Shown here: positions 7,866-16,759 of the stretch, one piece after another | Numbering within the stretch: the first letter of the stretch is position 1 | Layout: every line of letters begins with the position of its first letter | Assembly: GCA_900317155.1 (NCBI GenBank) | Contig: ONFO01000001.1 | Location: forward strand, 1-64,000 | Length of the DNA: 64,000 nt | From: an uncultured Bacteroidales bacterium | GTDB taxonomy: Bacteria; Bacteroidota; Bacteroidia; Bacteroidales; F082 | Direction: 5' to 3' | Notes under the pieces: generated by a model | Databases searched by the model: none | What the model was told of the DNA's origin: nothing | What the model saw: the letters and a program-made list of their open reading frames with translations, nothing else | Position numbers and translations under genes: made by a program

Positions 7866-10543
7866 ATTCCGTTGTCTTTATTGTAGATATCCCGCAAAAT
7901 CTGTTCCAAAGCGGCTTCAGAGGTCACCTTCACCTCACGTGACTTGCTGCCCGAGAATGGCCCGACGATGCCTGCGGCTTCCAATTGGTCAATGATGCGA
8001 CCAGCGCGGTTGTAGCCGAGTTTTAGCTTGCGTTGGATCATGGAAGTGGAGCCTTGCTGAGTCTGCACCACGATGTGGGCAGCTTCCTCAAAGAGGCTGT
8101 CGCGTTCGCCATCGTCTTCAATGTCAGCACCTTCACCTTCTTCTTCAGGTACTTCAGGCAGCAAGAAAGGTTCGGCAAAACCGCGTTGGTTGCCGATGAA
8201 TTCGGTGACAGCTTCAACTTCTGGAGTGTCGATGAAGGCACATTGTAAACGCACCAGGTCATTACCTGTGGATAGCAACATGTCGCCGCGACCAATCAGC
8301 TGGTTGGCGCCACTTTGGTCGAGGATGGTCTTGGAGTCGACTTGGGAAATGACGCGGAAGGCGATACGAGCTGGGAAGTTGGCCTTGATGGAACCCGTAA
8401 TAATGTTGACGGAAGGACGTTGTGTGGCGATAATCAAGTGGATGCCAACGGCACGAGCCAGTTGAGCGATGCGTGCTATAGGTGCTTCCACCTCGCGACC
8501 GGCGGTCATGATAAGGTCAGCGAACTCGTCGACGACAAGCACGATGTAAGGTAAGAAGCGGTGCCCCTCAGTGGGCAATAGCCTGCGCGACTTGAATTTC
8601 TCGTTGTATTCGATGATGTTGCGGCACTCGGCAGCTTTAAGGAGGTCGTAGCGTTGGTCCATCTCGATGCACAGGGAGTTAAGTGTGCGTACCACTTTCT
8701 TTACATCTGTGATGATAGCATCCTCTGAATCAGGGAGTTTTGCCAAATAGTGTCGCTCAATGCGGTTGTAAAGTGTCAGCTCCACCTTTTTTGGGTCGAC
8801 CATGACAAACTTCAGCTCCGATGGGTGTTTGCAGTAAAGCAATGAGGCAATAATGGCGTTCAATCCTACTGACTTACCTTGACCCGTAGCGCCAGCCATA
8901 AGGATGTGAGGCATCTTGGCAAGGTCGAAGACATAGGTCTCGTTTGAAATGGTCTTGCCGATGGCGCAAGGTAGGGCGTATTTAGAGTTTTGGAACTTCT
9001 CTGAGCTTAGCACACTACGCATTGAAACGGTTTCAGGCTTGCTGTTTGGCACCTCGATACCGATAGTACCCTTGCCTGGGATGGGGGCAATGATACGAAT
9101 GCCCAAGGCAGCCAAACTCAAGGCGATGTCATCCTCCAAGTTTTTAATCTTGGAAATTCTGATGCCTGCCGCGGGAACAATTTCATATAAGGTGACCGTG
9201 GGGCCTATAGTTGCCTTGATTTTGTCGATGGCGATGCCATAGTTGGCCAAGGTCTCTACAATCTTGTTCTTATTGGCTTCTAATTCCTCACTGTTGATTT
9301 CAGATTTCTTGCCGCCGTAGTCGTTGAGCATGTCGAGGGTGGGAAACTTGTAGTCTTTAAGTTCGTATCGTGGGTCAAAAGGTGTATCGATGGTGTGACG
9401 TTCCACGTCCTTGCCTTTTTCAACCGTCTCTTCAGCAGGTGTGTTTTCAATGACCAATTCCACCTTTTCGGACTCGTTTTCAGGTTTTTGAATAACGTAA
9501 TCCTGAGGTTTTGAATCGTTGGTAGCTGTAACGTATGGCTCTAAAGAGATTTCCTGTTTATCAGGCTCGTCTTTGGGATGGATGAGGACGTTGTCTTTGT
9601 GCATTTGGTCGGTGTTGTCGTTTTGGGTCACAATTTCAAAGGACGTGTCTTTGGTGAATGAGGTGACGGGGGGCAAGTTAGTCCCTTCGTCTTCGTCATC
9701 ATTGAAATTGTGGTCGGTGTCTTCGTCACCACCGGTTTTGAAGTTGTTTTCTCTTTCGATTTGCTCTTTGATACGTTGCTCAGCGATAAGGGCAGCCTGA
9801 TGACGACGCTCGTCTTCGCGTTTCTCACGCAACTCTCTGAAATAGTTGAGCGTAAGGTTGAATTGGTAAACGGCAAAAACTAAGAATAGGAAAATAAGGA
9901 TGAGCAATACACCTACCCAGCCTGTATAGGTTTCTAAAAGGTTGTTGAGCCAAAGCCCAACTGCACCTCCAAAAATGGCACAATTGGAAAAGCCGCATTT
10001 TTCTCCAGAGAGGAATCCAAATAACAAGGGCAACCAAATCAGGCTAAGTAAAGCATATTTCCATACGCTCCACATGTTTATTTTAGTTGTGTCGAAAAGG
10101 CGTAATCCGATGATTGTCAAAAGATAAACGAAGAAGAACGACCCGATGCCGAACGACTCTTTGATGAGCGTTTGTGCCAAGAAAACGCCGGAGCTTCCAG
10201 TACGGTTCTCAATGTTGACTTTTTGGCTGAAGATTTGGTAGCCATATTCTTGATGGTGGCCGCTGAAAAAGCTTACCAAGTAGGAAATCAAGGCGATGCC
10301 CAAAAAGACGGCCAAGCAGAGGAACAGAATGCCGATGATTTTTTGAAGGCGTCCGGCTTCTTTTTTCTCTTTCTGTGGCTTAGATTCTTTGGATGTCTTC
10401 TTTTCCTTGCTTGGTTTTTCCTTTTTGTCTTTCTTTACGTTGGTGTCCTCAACTATAACGGGCAAAGGGTTTTCAATCTCGGGCTCAACTTGCTTCTTCT
10501 TGAATGTGTTCTCTTTACGGTTGTTTCCTGCAGTCATTTTCAA
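7862..10543 (-). CDS. ftsK: DNA translocase FtsK/SpoIIIE
   Basis: An 893-residue septal DNA pump that clears the chromosome from the closing division site. It has a lysine-rich N-terminus, about four membrane helices (residues 65-230), an acidic and proline-containing linker (about 230-400), the RecA-like motor with Walker A GATGQGKS (near 550) and Walker B VVDEFADLI (near 670), and a C-terminal winged-helix gamma domain (about 825-893) with the motif STSMIQRKLKLGYNRAGR that reads KOPS-like sequences. Its length is usual. The stop overlaps the lolA start by 4 bases, and a -7 element lies 18 bases upstream of the start. Confidence 0.95.
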   Translation of the reverse strand: MKMTAGNNRKENTFKKKQVEPEIENPLPVIVEDTNVKKDKKEKPSKEKKTSKESKPQKEKKEAGRLQKIIGILFLCLAVFLGIALISYLVSFFSGHHQEYGYQIFSQKVNIENRTGSSGVFLAQTLIKESFGIGSFFFVYLLTIIGLRLFDTTKINMWSVWKYALLSLIWLPLLFGFLSGEKCGFSNCAIFGGAVGLWLNNLLETYTGWVGVLLILIFLFLVFAVYQFNLTLNYFRELREKREDERRHQAALIAEQRIKEQIERENNFKTGGDEDTDHNFNDDEDEGTNLPPVTSFTKDTSFEIVTQNDNTDQMHKDNVLIHPKDEPDKQEISLEPYVTATNDSKPQDYVIQKPENESEKVELVIENTPAEETVEKGKDVERHTIDTPFDPRYELKDYKFPTLDMLNDYGGKKSEINSEELEANKNKIVETLANYGIAIDKIKATIGPTVTLYEIVPAAGIRISKIKNLEDDIALSLAALGIRIIAPIPGKGTIGIEVPNSKPETVSMRSVLSSEKFQNSKYALPCAIGKTISNETYVFDLAKMPHILMAGATGQGKSVGLNAIIASLLYCKHPSELKFVMVDPKKVELTLYNRIERHYLAKLPDSEDAIITDVKKVVRTLNSLCIEMDQRYDLLKAAECRNIIEYNEKFKSRRLLPTEGHRFLPYIVLVVDEFADLIMTAGREVEAPIARIAQLARAVGIHLIIATQRPSVNIITGSIKANFPARIAFRVISQVDSKTILDQSGANQLIGRGDMLLSTGNDLVRLQCAFIDTPEVEAVTEFIGNQRGFAEPFLLPEVPEEEGEGADIEDDGERDSLFEEAAHIVVQTQQGSTSMIQRKLKLGYNRAGRIIDQLEAAGIVGPFSGSKSREVKVTSEAALEQILRDIYNKDNGI

Positions 10544-10560
10544 TCTTCGTTATTGAAGTG

Positions 10561-10568
10561 CAAAAATA
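10561..10568 (-). promoter_or_regulatory. Promoter -7 element for ftsK-lolA
   Basis: CAAAAATA reads TATTTTTG on the minus strand, a perfect TAnnTTTG, 18 bases before the ftsK ATG, and it lies just downstream of the lepB terminator. The leader would be only about ten bases. No standard -33 element was found. Confidence 0.6.
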
Positions 10569-10580
10569 GTTAAAAAACGC

Positions 10581-10610
10581 AAAAAAGACCACCTAAAGGC
10601 AGTCTTTTTT
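10581..10610 (-). terminator. Terminator after signal peptidase
   Basis: AAAAAAGAC (10581-10589) pairs with GTCTTTTTT (10602-10610), with an inner CC/GG pair around a TAAA loop. Read on the minus strand it ends in a T run, 18 bases after the lepB stop. It separates lepB from the ftsK promoter. Confidence 0.7.
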
Positions 10611-10627
10611 GTTCAAAAGCCAAATGC

Positions 10628-12142
10628 TTATTTCGGAATTCTAAACATCCTCTTCCAACGAATGCCTCCGTTCTCCTTGTCTAATGAAAGCCAAACGAGC
10701 ACTGGCTTGCCAACGATGTGGTTTTCAGGAACAAAGCCCCAATAGCGCGAGTCAGCGGAGTTGTGGCGATTGTCACCCATCATCCAGTAGTAGTCCATCT
10801 CGAAAGTATAACTGTTGGCGGGCTGGCCGTCGATGTAGATTTGGTTGCCCTGCACCTTCAGGTCGTGGAGTTCGTAGGCATGGATGATACGCTCATAAAG
10901 AGGCAGTGTGTTGACATCCAGTTTTACGGTCTCGCCTTTCTTGGGGATGTAAAGTGGCCCGAAGTTGTCCACATTCCAAGGATAGAGGTCGGGACGGTTG
11001 GGGAAGAGACTGGTACTGGTGCCTTCGCCTGGGGCTTGGACATTTCGCATCACAGAAGTGATGTAAGGCAGTTTGATTAACTCGTTTGCCACAGTCGCGC
11101 TGATGTTGAGGATGAAAGTGTTAGGATCAGCGGTGCGGTAACCTTCAGTGATATTATATTTGTCCAAAGTTTGCTTGTTGATACCACCATTGGTAGTCAC
11201 CACGGTGTAGTTGTGCTGCATGTTCTCAGGTTCAAAAGCTTTTTCGCCGTTAATAAACACTACACCGTCAACGATTTTCAGGCTGTCGCCAGGCATACCG
11301 ATGAGACGTTTTACATAGTTCTCACGTTTGTCGACAGGGTGGCTGATAACCTTGCCGAAATTTTGGTGGTCGTTCCAAACTCTTTGACGACCATATTCGC
11401 GCACAAGGTCGTAATAGCTGATGCTACTTTGGAAGATGTCGCAAACCGTGTCGCCTGCAGGATAGTTAAATACTATGGGGTCGTAACGTTTCATCGTCGA
11501 CACTCCTGGATAACGATGATACGGCAGTTTGATCCATTCTACATACGACTTTGCGGTCTTGCTTCCAGGTAAAGTGTTATGCACAAAGGGGAACGAAAGC
11601 GGTGTGTTAGGACGTTTCGGACCATAATGTATCTTGCTAACAATCAAATAATCACCAACGCAAAGCGACTTTTCCATACTCGATGTAGGAATAGTGAAGG
11701 CTTCGAAAACGTATGTTCTGATAATCAATGCTGCGACCACGGCGAAAACAATGGCATCAAACCACTCTCGGGCAGTCGATTTCTTAGGTCTTGTGGTCGT
11801 GAGAGGGTCTTGGTATTTGTCGTCCTTGGCAATGATGGGGAAGAAAATGAAAGGCAAAAGGGCAGCCATGCCTTCCTCCCAGATCTTGAATCGGCCAAAG
11901 CACTTGCCCAGTTCGACGAGCATGAGCAGCAGCATGAAGATGTTGATGTAAGGGAAGACGATGAAAAACCACCACCAGAATTTCTTGTGCTTGCCGATGA
12001 TTTTCAGCGTGATATAAATGTTGTAGTAGGGGATGAGGCTGTACCAGCCTTTTTGTCCAGCGGCCTCAAACTGTTTCCAGCAGAACGCGATCGGGATGGT
12101 GAACAGTGCCGGAACGATTAAAATGAATAGTATCAGTGACAT
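10628..12142 (-). CDS. lepB: Signal peptidase I with an N-terminal DUF5684-like membrane domain
   Basis: A 504-residue membrane protease that removes signal peptides from exported proteins. The N-terminal 110 residues hold three or so membrane helices and the segment GWYSLIPYYNIYITLKI, as in DUF5684. The S26 peptidase part follows: nucleophile Ser in IPTSSMEKSL (near residue 153), general base Lys in NYVKRLIGMPGD (near 277) and the C-terminal GDNRHNSADSRYWG. The distance between Ser and Lys is much longer than in E. coli LepB, as is common in Bacteroidetes. Its start is 66 bases after the dapB stop on the same strand. Confidence 0.92.
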   Translation of the reverse strand: MSLILFILIVPALFTIPIAFCWKQFEAAGQKGWYSLIPYYNIYITLKIIGKHKKFWWWFFIVFPYINIFMLLLMLVELGKCFGRFKIWEEGMAALLPFIFFPIIAKDDKYQDPLTTTRPKKSTAREWFDAIVFAVVAALIIRTYVFEAFTIPTSSMEKSLCVGDYLIVSKIHYGPKRPNTPLSFPFVHNTLPGSKTAKSYVEWIKLPYHRYPGVSTMKRYDPIVFNYPAGDTVCDIFQSSISYYDLVREYGRQRVWNDHQNFGKVISHPVDKRENYVKRLIGMPGDSLKIVDGVVFINGEKAFEPENMQHNYTVVTTNGGINKQTLDKYNITEGYRTADPNTFILNISATVANELIKLPYITSVMRNVQAPGEGTSTSLFPNRPDLYPWNVDNFGPLYIPKKGETVKLDVNTLPLYERIIHAYELHDLKVQGNQIYIDGQPANSYTFEMDYYWMMGDNRHNSADSRYWGFVPENHIVGKPVLVWLSLDKENGGIRWKRMFRIPK

Positions 12143-12208
12143 GATTTATTATTGTATTTCTATGTTAACGATGATTTTCTCAGATTATTATAAAGGATGT
12201 CTTGGCCT

Positions 12209-12919
12209 TTATTCCCCAAACAAATCCTCCATTCCAAATACGCCAGTCTTGCCGACTAAAAACTCAGCAGCGGCAAGGGCTCCTAAGGCAAAGCCTTGAC
12301 GATTGAAGGCTTCATGAGTGAGCGTGATTTTGTCGGCGGGCGACTCGGCCGCAACGCTGTGGATGCCGTTCACCTCACCTTCGCGTGTTACCTTAATATA
12401 TAAGGTGTGCTCGGCAGGCACATCAATGCTCCAGTTGTTGTAATTCTGGTTGACGGAAATGATATCGTTCGCTAGTTTCACGGCGGTTCCACTAGGCTTG
12501 TCGAGTTTGTGGATGTGATGCGTTTCGGCCATGGAGAGCTGGTAGCCGTACTTTTCTGCATATTTTGCCAACTGTTTGTTGAGCAGGAACACGATGTTCA
12601 TCCCTATGCTGAAGTTGGGCGCATGGAAGAGGCTTTGTTTTTCGTCCAAGCAGCGTTTTTTGATTTCTTCGAAATGGTCTTGCCACGCTGTGGTGCCAAC
12701 AACAACTGGTAGATGCATGTCGAAGCAGTGGTGGATGTTGCCTACCACTTGGTCAGGCTGGCTGAAGTCGATGGCAACGTCAGCCTGTTTCAGCTTTTCG
12801 ATGCGTTCTTCCCATTCCTTGGGATTGTCAATGGTGACGACGATTTCATGCTGACGGGCGAGGGCGGCTTTCTCTACCTCATGCCCCATCTTTCCATATC
12901 CAATTATTGCAATTTTCAT
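12209..12919 (-). CDS. dapB: 4-hydroxy-tetrahydrodipicolinate reductase
   Basis: A 236-residue cytoplasmic enzyme of the diaminopimelate/lysine pathway that reduces hydroxy-tetrahydrodipicolinate with NAD(P)H. Seen: the N-terminal Rossmann motif GYGKMG, VVGTTAW, the APNFSIGMN segment and the substrate signature ETHHIHKLDKPSGTA with the catalytic His pair and Lys. It is slightly shorter than the E. coli enzyme, as is usual in this phylum. It starts 2 bases after the DUF5683 stop, so parA, parB, DUF5683, dapB and lepB probably share a transcript. Confidence 0.95.
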   Translation of the reverse strand: MKIAIIGYGKMGHEVEKAALARQHEIVVTIDNPKEWEERIEKLKQADVAIDFSQPDQVVGNIHHCFDMHLPVVVGTTAWQDHFEEIKKRCLDEKQSLFHAPNFSIGMNIVFLLNKQLAKYAEKYGYQLSMAETHHIHKLDKPSGTAVKLANDIISVNQNYNNWSIDVPAEHTLYIKVTREGEVNGIHSVAAESPADKITLTHEAFNRQGFALGALAAAEFLVGKTGVFGMEDLFGE

Positions 12920-12921
12920 GA

Positions 12922-13566
12922 CTAAAAGTTTAACTTAAAAGATAACCCGACTTGGGCATATTGAGGCATCTTGATGGACGGCTCAATAGGTCGAAGATAC
13001 GGGTCAACGTTGAGGCTAAGGTCGTCGCTGATGTCGTATGAATAAAGATGCCCATCAACACATGCGTCGAGAATATTCAAACCGTACCAAGCCACGGTAA
13101 GAATGCTATAGAACTCAAAATCGCGGCGGTACGATTCCTTGTATGTCTGCAGTTGGCTGTCGGTGTATTTGTTAGCCAAGTCAGTCTCATGTTGATTTAA
13201 CGTTGCGCCTTCAGGCAAGTCGCCAGTCTTGAATTCGTATGCGTGGAGATAGGAACGGAATTCGGAATAGTTGCTGTAGACCAAATATCCAAGTCCTCCT
13301 AATCCGGCATAAACAATGGGTACTTTCCACCACTTGCCATTGTAGATTTGTCCTAAGCCTGGCAGACAGGCCGACATGATAGTGGCTTTTGTAGGGCTGT
13401 GAGGTTTCGTTGCTTTTGGCGACTTGGACGGTTTGTTTTGCTTTACGATGGTGTCGGCGGTGATGAGGGCGTTGCCCACCGTATCAAACACAACATTTTG
13501 TGCTTCGGCTTTTGCAAAACCGAGCAGCACAACCATGCTGATGATGAAGAATAAGCGGTGGGGCAT
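12922..13566 (-). CDS. DUF5683 domain protein
   Basis: A 214-residue exported or membrane protein of unknown function. It has a signal peptide or helix (residues 5-22, ending near AEAQ), a linker rich in Lys, Pro, Ser and Thr, and the DUF5683 core with SACLPGLGQIYNGKWWKVPIVY followed by two probable membrane helices. This family is regularly found between parB and dapB/lepB in Bacteroidetes, which is the arrangement seen here. The start lies 6 bases after the parB stop. No function should be assumed. Confidence 0.8.
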   Translation of the reverse strand: MPHRLFFIISMVVLLGFAKAEAQNVVFDTVGNALITADTIVKQNKPSKSPKATKPHSPTKATIMSACLPGLGQIYNGKWWKVPIVYAGLGGLGYLVYSNYSEFRSYLHAYEFKTGDLPEGATLNQHETDLANKYTDSQLQTYKESYRRDFEFYSILTVAWYGLNILDACVDGHLYSYDISDDLSLNVDPYLRPIEPSIKMPQYAQVGLSFKLNF

Positions 13567-13572
13567 GGTGGA

Positions 13573-14463
13573 TTATTTGTTGCCGAACAATTCCATGATG
13601 CGGTCAAATTCGGCTTCGTCTTTAAAGTCGATGACCACGCTGCCTTGACCTTTCACGTTTCTGGTCACTTTCACCTTTGTGTTCAATGTTTGCGAAAGCT
13701 TTTTTATTTTGCTCTTGAAATGTTCGGGTATGAAGTTGGTCTGTTTCCTTTCCTTGGCTCCTGGATTCTTGGCTTTCTCGGCCAATTCCTCGGTTTGCCT
13801 TACGTTCATTTCGCCTTCGATGATTTGTTGCAGGAGCTTCAGCTGCTGCTCTTTGTCGGTGATGTTGATGAGGGCGCGGGCGTGACCCATGGTGATGTGT
13901 CCGTCGCGTATGGCAATTTGCACTTCAGCAGGCAGCTTCAACAGTCTTAAGAAGTTGGCTACGGCACTGCGGCTTTTACCCACCTTATCGCTCACTTCTT
14001 CCTGTGTCATGTTGCATTCGTCGATGAGGCGCTGATAAGAGATGGCCACTTCGATGGCATTCAGGTTTTCGCGGTGAATGTTCTCGATAAGGGCCAATTC
14101 CAGCATCTGCTCGTCGTTGGCCACGCGAATGAATACAGGTATTTTGCTAAGTCCAGCCAGTTTGGAAGCTCTCAAACGGCGTTCTCCTGAAATGAGCTGA
14201 TATCTGTTATAACCGAGTTTTCTTACTGTAACAGGTTGGATGACACCTTGCTCCTTAATGGATTGTGCCAATTCCCGTAAAGCGGTTTCGTCGAATTCGG
14301 TTCTGGGCTGGAAGGGATTGGTTTCAATGAGGTTGATGTCGATTTCGGCGATGGCTCCTGCAACGAAGTCTCCTGAGATGTCTTTGCTAGTGATGTCGGT
14401 TTCAGGGCTTTGCAGGATGGCGTCAAGGCCGCGTCCAAGCACTCTTTTGTTTTTGTCTGCCAT
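13573..14463 (-). CDS. parB: Chromosome partitioning protein ParB/Spo0J
   Basis: A 296-residue CTP-dependent DNA clamp that binds parS and loads the partition complex. It has the typical N-terminal KRVLGRGLDAIL box that engages ParA, the ParB/sulfiredoxin CTPase motifs with GERRLRASKLAGL and ENIHRENLNAIEVA, a helix-turn-helix (about residues 150-178, EEVSDKVGKSRSAVANFLRL) and a C-terminal dimer domain. It starts 6 bases after parA. No 16-base parS palindrome (TGTTNCACGTGNAACA type) was seen in this window. Confidence 0.95.
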   Translation of the reverse strand: MADKNKRVLGRGLDAILQSPETDITSKDISGDFVAGAIAEIDINLIETNPFQPRTEFDETALRELAQSIKEQGVIQPVTVRKLGYNRYQLISGERRLRASKLAGLSKIPVFIRVANDEQMLELALIENIHRENLNAIEVAISYQRLIDECNMTQEEVSDKVGKSRSAVANFLRLLKLPAEVQIAIRDGHITMGHARALINITDKEQQLKLLQQIIEGEMNVRQTEELAEKAKNPGAKERKQTNFIPEHFKSKIKKLSQTLNTKVKVTRNVKGQGSVVIDFKDEAEFDRIMELFGNK

Positions 14464-14469
14464 AGGGGT

Positions 14470-15252
14470 TTAAGCGTTATTACTGGATAGGTGATTTTTC
14501 TCTAAGATTTCCCGAGCGAGGTTCAGGTAGTTGATGGCACCGACACTTGCAGCATCGTGCATAATGATGGATTTGCCGAAGCTGGGTGCCTCGCCCAAAC
14601 GGGTGTTGCGGTTGATGATGGTGTTGAAGACCAAATCCTGGAAATGCATCTTCACTTCTTCCACAACTTGTTTGGAAAGGCGTAGTCGAGTGTCGAACAT
14701 AGTAAGCAAGATGCCTTCGATCTCCAAATCGGGATTGAGTCGGGTTTGCACAATCTTGATGGTGTTCAACAATTTGCCCAAACCTTCAAGGGCGAAGTAT
14801 TCGCATTGCACAGGGATGATGACTGAGTCGGCTGCAGTGAGTGAGTTCACTGTTACTAGTCCGAGCGATGGAGAGCAGTCGATGATGATGAAATCATAGT
14901 CGTTTTTGATGGTTGAGAGCGAGTGTTTCATCATCTGCTCTCGGTTGGGCAAGTTGATCATCTCGATTTCGGCTCCCACTAGGTCGATATGTGCTGGAAT
15001 CAGAAACAAGTTCGGAGTGCTTGTTTCAATGATGACACTCTTGGGGTCTACATTGTCGATGATGCATTCGTAAATGCTGGTGTCAACAGTCTTGGGATCT
15101 ACGCCAACGCCAGATGTGGCATTGGCCTGAGGGTCGGCATCGATGAGGAGGGTCTTATATTCAAGTACGGCTAAACTGGCAGCCAAGTTGATGGCGGAAG
15201 TGGTCTTGCCAACCCCGCCTTTTTGATTTGCGATTGCTATAATCTTGCCCAT
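14470..15252 (-). CDS. parA: Chromosome partitioning ATPase ParA/Soj
   Basis: A 260-residue deviant-Walker ATPase that moves ParB-parS complexes over the nucleoid. The deviant Walker A KGGVGKTT (residues 10-17), DADPQANATSG and Walker B FIIIDCSPSLG are intact. The length is that of chromosomal ParA without an N-terminal DNA-binding extension. It is the first gene of the par cluster; a -7 element lies 26 bases upstream. Confidence 0.96.
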   Translation of the reverse strand: MGKIIAIANQKGGVGKTTSAINLAASLAVLEYKTLLIDADPQANATSGVGVDPKTVDTSIYECIIDNVDPKSVIIETSTPNLFLIPAHIDLVGAEIEMINLPNREQMMKHSLSTIKNDYDFIIIDCSPSLGLVTVNSLTAADSVIIPVQCEYFALEGLGKLLNTIKIVQTRLNPDLEIEGILLTMFDTRLRLSKQVVEEVKMHFQDLVFNTIINRNTRLGEAPSFGKSIIMHDAASVGAINYLNLAREILEKNHLSSNNA

Positions 15253-15277
15253 GTTGTTTCAACTCGTTTTAACGCTA

Positions 15278-15285
15278 CAAAAGTA
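15278..15285 (-). promoter_or_regulatory. Promoter -7 element for parA-parB
   Basis: CAAAAGTA reads TACTTTTG on the minus strand, a perfect TAnnTTTG, 26 bases before the parA ATG. It would start the long par-DUF5683-dapB-lepB transcript. The -33 region is not recognisable. Confidence 0.6.
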
Positions 15286-15381
15286 CGCATTTTTGTGCTG
15301 TTTTATTATGGTCGTTCGGCGAAAGTTATCAACACATGCGTGTTTTGTTGATAAGTTCTTGCTTTGGCGGCGATTTGCAAT

Positions 15382-15409
15382 AAAAAAGGCCGCGAATGCT
15401 CGCAGCCTT
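15382..15409 (-). terminator. Terminator after the PUR-like gene
   Basis: AAGGCCGCGA (15386-15395) pairs with TCGCAGCCTT (15400-15409) with one mismatch, and the adjoining A run at 15382-15387 gives a T run on the minus strand. It ends the gene at 15436 and isolates it from parA. Confidence 0.75.
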
Positions 15410-15435
15410 GGTTTTGTGTTTTTGTTTGTAAGAGA

Positions 15436-15813
15436 TTACTTGTCCAGATTGTCGAACCATTTGTCAATGGCGCTGTCGATTTCGCTGTGGCTTTCACCTT
15501 CAATGTGATCGTAATGGCGTGGCTCAGGCTGATCGTAGTAATCCGCTGGATACTCACCGGTTTCGACATAGTTGATGGCATCAGTCAGGCCTTTTGAAAC
15601 CTTCTCGAAATCTTCCTTATAGAGGAAAATCTTATGCTTCTCGTAGAAGAAGCGTTGCAGACCCTCGTCGAAACGGCGCTTGCTTTCAGTTATTGTGATG
15701 TACTTTTCGTCGTTCTTGGTTGACTTTACATCGAAAAAGTAAGTTCTCTTTCCTGCTTTCACTGCTTTTGAGAACAGTTCGTCTTTTTCTTTCATTTCTT
15801 TTTCTTCCATCAT
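15436..15813 (-). CDS. PUR-alpha-like DNA/RNA-binding protein (DUF3276)
   Basis: A small protein of about 125 residues of the DUF3276/PurA-like family, which folds as a single-strand nucleic acid binding PUR repeat in Bacteroidetes and spirochaetes. The core is FSKAVKAGKRTYFFDVKSTK, KYITITESKRRF and FYEKHKIFLYKEDFEKV, followed by an acidic tail. The reading frame opens at 15870, but the promoter at 15868-15875 makes that start impossible; the Met pair at 15813/15810, or the Met at 15795, is the likely start. It is monocistronic, with its own promoter and terminator. Its cellular role is not settled. Confidence 0.82.
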   Translation of the reverse strand: MMEEKEMKEKDELFSKAVKAGKRTYFFDVKSTKNDEKYITITESKRRFDEGLQRFFYEKHKIFLYKEDFEKVSKGLTDAINYVETGEYPADYYDQPEPRHYDHIEGESHSEIDSAIDKWFDNLDK

Positions 15814-15867
15814 GTCTTTCAATAATTTGATACTTTCTAATCGTTCTATTTTGTTTGAAAAGTGGGG

Positions 15868-15916
15868 CAAAAGTAGGAAAAAATTGAATATTGCAGTCTT
15901 TTTAATATTATTTTTG
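15868..15916. promoter_or_regulatory. Divergent promoter pair between the PUR-like gene and the exonuclease gene
   Basis: Two -7 elements face away from each other: CAAAAGTA at 15868-15875 (TACTTTTG on the minus strand) for the PUR-like gene and TATTTTTG at 15909-15916 (plus strand) for the exonuclease at 15937. The 33 bases between them must hold both -33 regions, so the two promoters may affect each other. Confidence 0.65.
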
Positions 15917-15936
15917 CACTCAAAATCTATAATCTT

Positions 15937-16755
15937 ATGGAACTAAATTTGAAACGACCCATTGCTTTTTTTGATTTGGAGACCACGGGGTTGAATACCT
16001 CGCACGACCGTATTGTGGAGATGAGCGTGCTGAAAATCAATGTGAACGGTGACGAAGATCAGCGTGTTTGGTTGCTCAATCCGGAAATACCAATTTCGGC
16101 TGAATCCACTTCGGTGCATGGTTATACCAACGAGATGGTGGCCGACAAGCCCACTTTCCGAGAAAAAGCCAAGGAAATTGCCCTGTTTATCGGCAATGCT
16201 GACCTTGCTGGTTATAATATTCTTAAATTCGACCTTCCAATGTTGGTGGAGGAGTTTCTTCGTGTCGATTTTGATTTTGACCTCAAGGATCGTGACTTCA
16301 TTGATGTGATGAATATTTACATGAAGATGGAACCACGAACACTGAAGAGCGCTTACCGCTATTTCTGTCACGCAGAATTGGAAGGCGCACATGGCGCTAT
16401 GGCCGATACCAAAGCTACCTATGATGTGCTCAAGGCTATGCTTGATAAATATCAAGGTGTTGATTTTGAGGATGCTAAAGGGAATAAATCTCAAGGCCCT
16501 ACCAACGATATGAAACAGCTTTCCGAGTTTTCGGCACATCACAAAAACGCTGACCTCTCGGGACAAATCATTTTTGACGATGAAGGCAATGAGGTGTTCA
16601 TGTTTGGCAAACACAAGGGTAAGCGCGTTGAAGATGTGTTTCGCATCGAGCCTCCTTATTACGATTGGATCATGAAAAACGACTTTCCTCGCTATACGAA
16701 AAAGGTTGTGACCACTATCAAGTTGCGTATGGGTGGAAAAACTGTAAAACACTAA
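15937..16755 (+). CDS. DEDDh 3'-5' exonuclease (DnaQ/PolC epsilon-like)
   Basis: A 272-residue protein. Residues 1-175 are a DnaQ-type exonuclease with ExoI FFDLETTG (Asp, Glu), ExoII AGYNILKFDLPML and ExoIII HGAMADTKATYDVL carrying the His and Asp of the DEDDh set. The C-terminal part has FGKHKGKRVEDV and YYDWIMKNDFPRYTK, a small DUF3820-like domain often fused to such exonucleases in Bacteroidetes. It trims DNA or RNA 3' ends; a role as polymerase III proofreading subunit or in repair is possible but not shown. It is followed after 4 bases by the hydrolase gene and has a clear promoter at 15909. Confidence 0.9.
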   Translation: MELNLKRPIAFFDLETTGLNTSHDRIVEMSVLKINVNGDEDQRVWLLNPEIPISAESTSVHGYTNEMVADKPTFREKAKEIALFIGNADLAGYNILKFDLPMLVEEFLRVDFDFDLKDRDFIDVMNIYMKMEPRTLKSAYRYFCHAELEGAHGAMADTKATYDVLKAMLDKYQGVDFEDAKGNKSQGPTNDMKQLSEFSAHHKNADLSGQIIFDDEGNEVFMFGKHKGKRVEDVFRIEPPYYDWIMKNDFPRYTKKVVTTIKLRMGGKTVKH

Positions 16756-16759
16756 AGCA

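Noticed and set aside
13573-15300. parS sites near parA-parB
   Set aside because: I looked for the GTTNCACGTGNAAC palindrome around the par genes and elsewhere and found none; the sites are probably outside this window.
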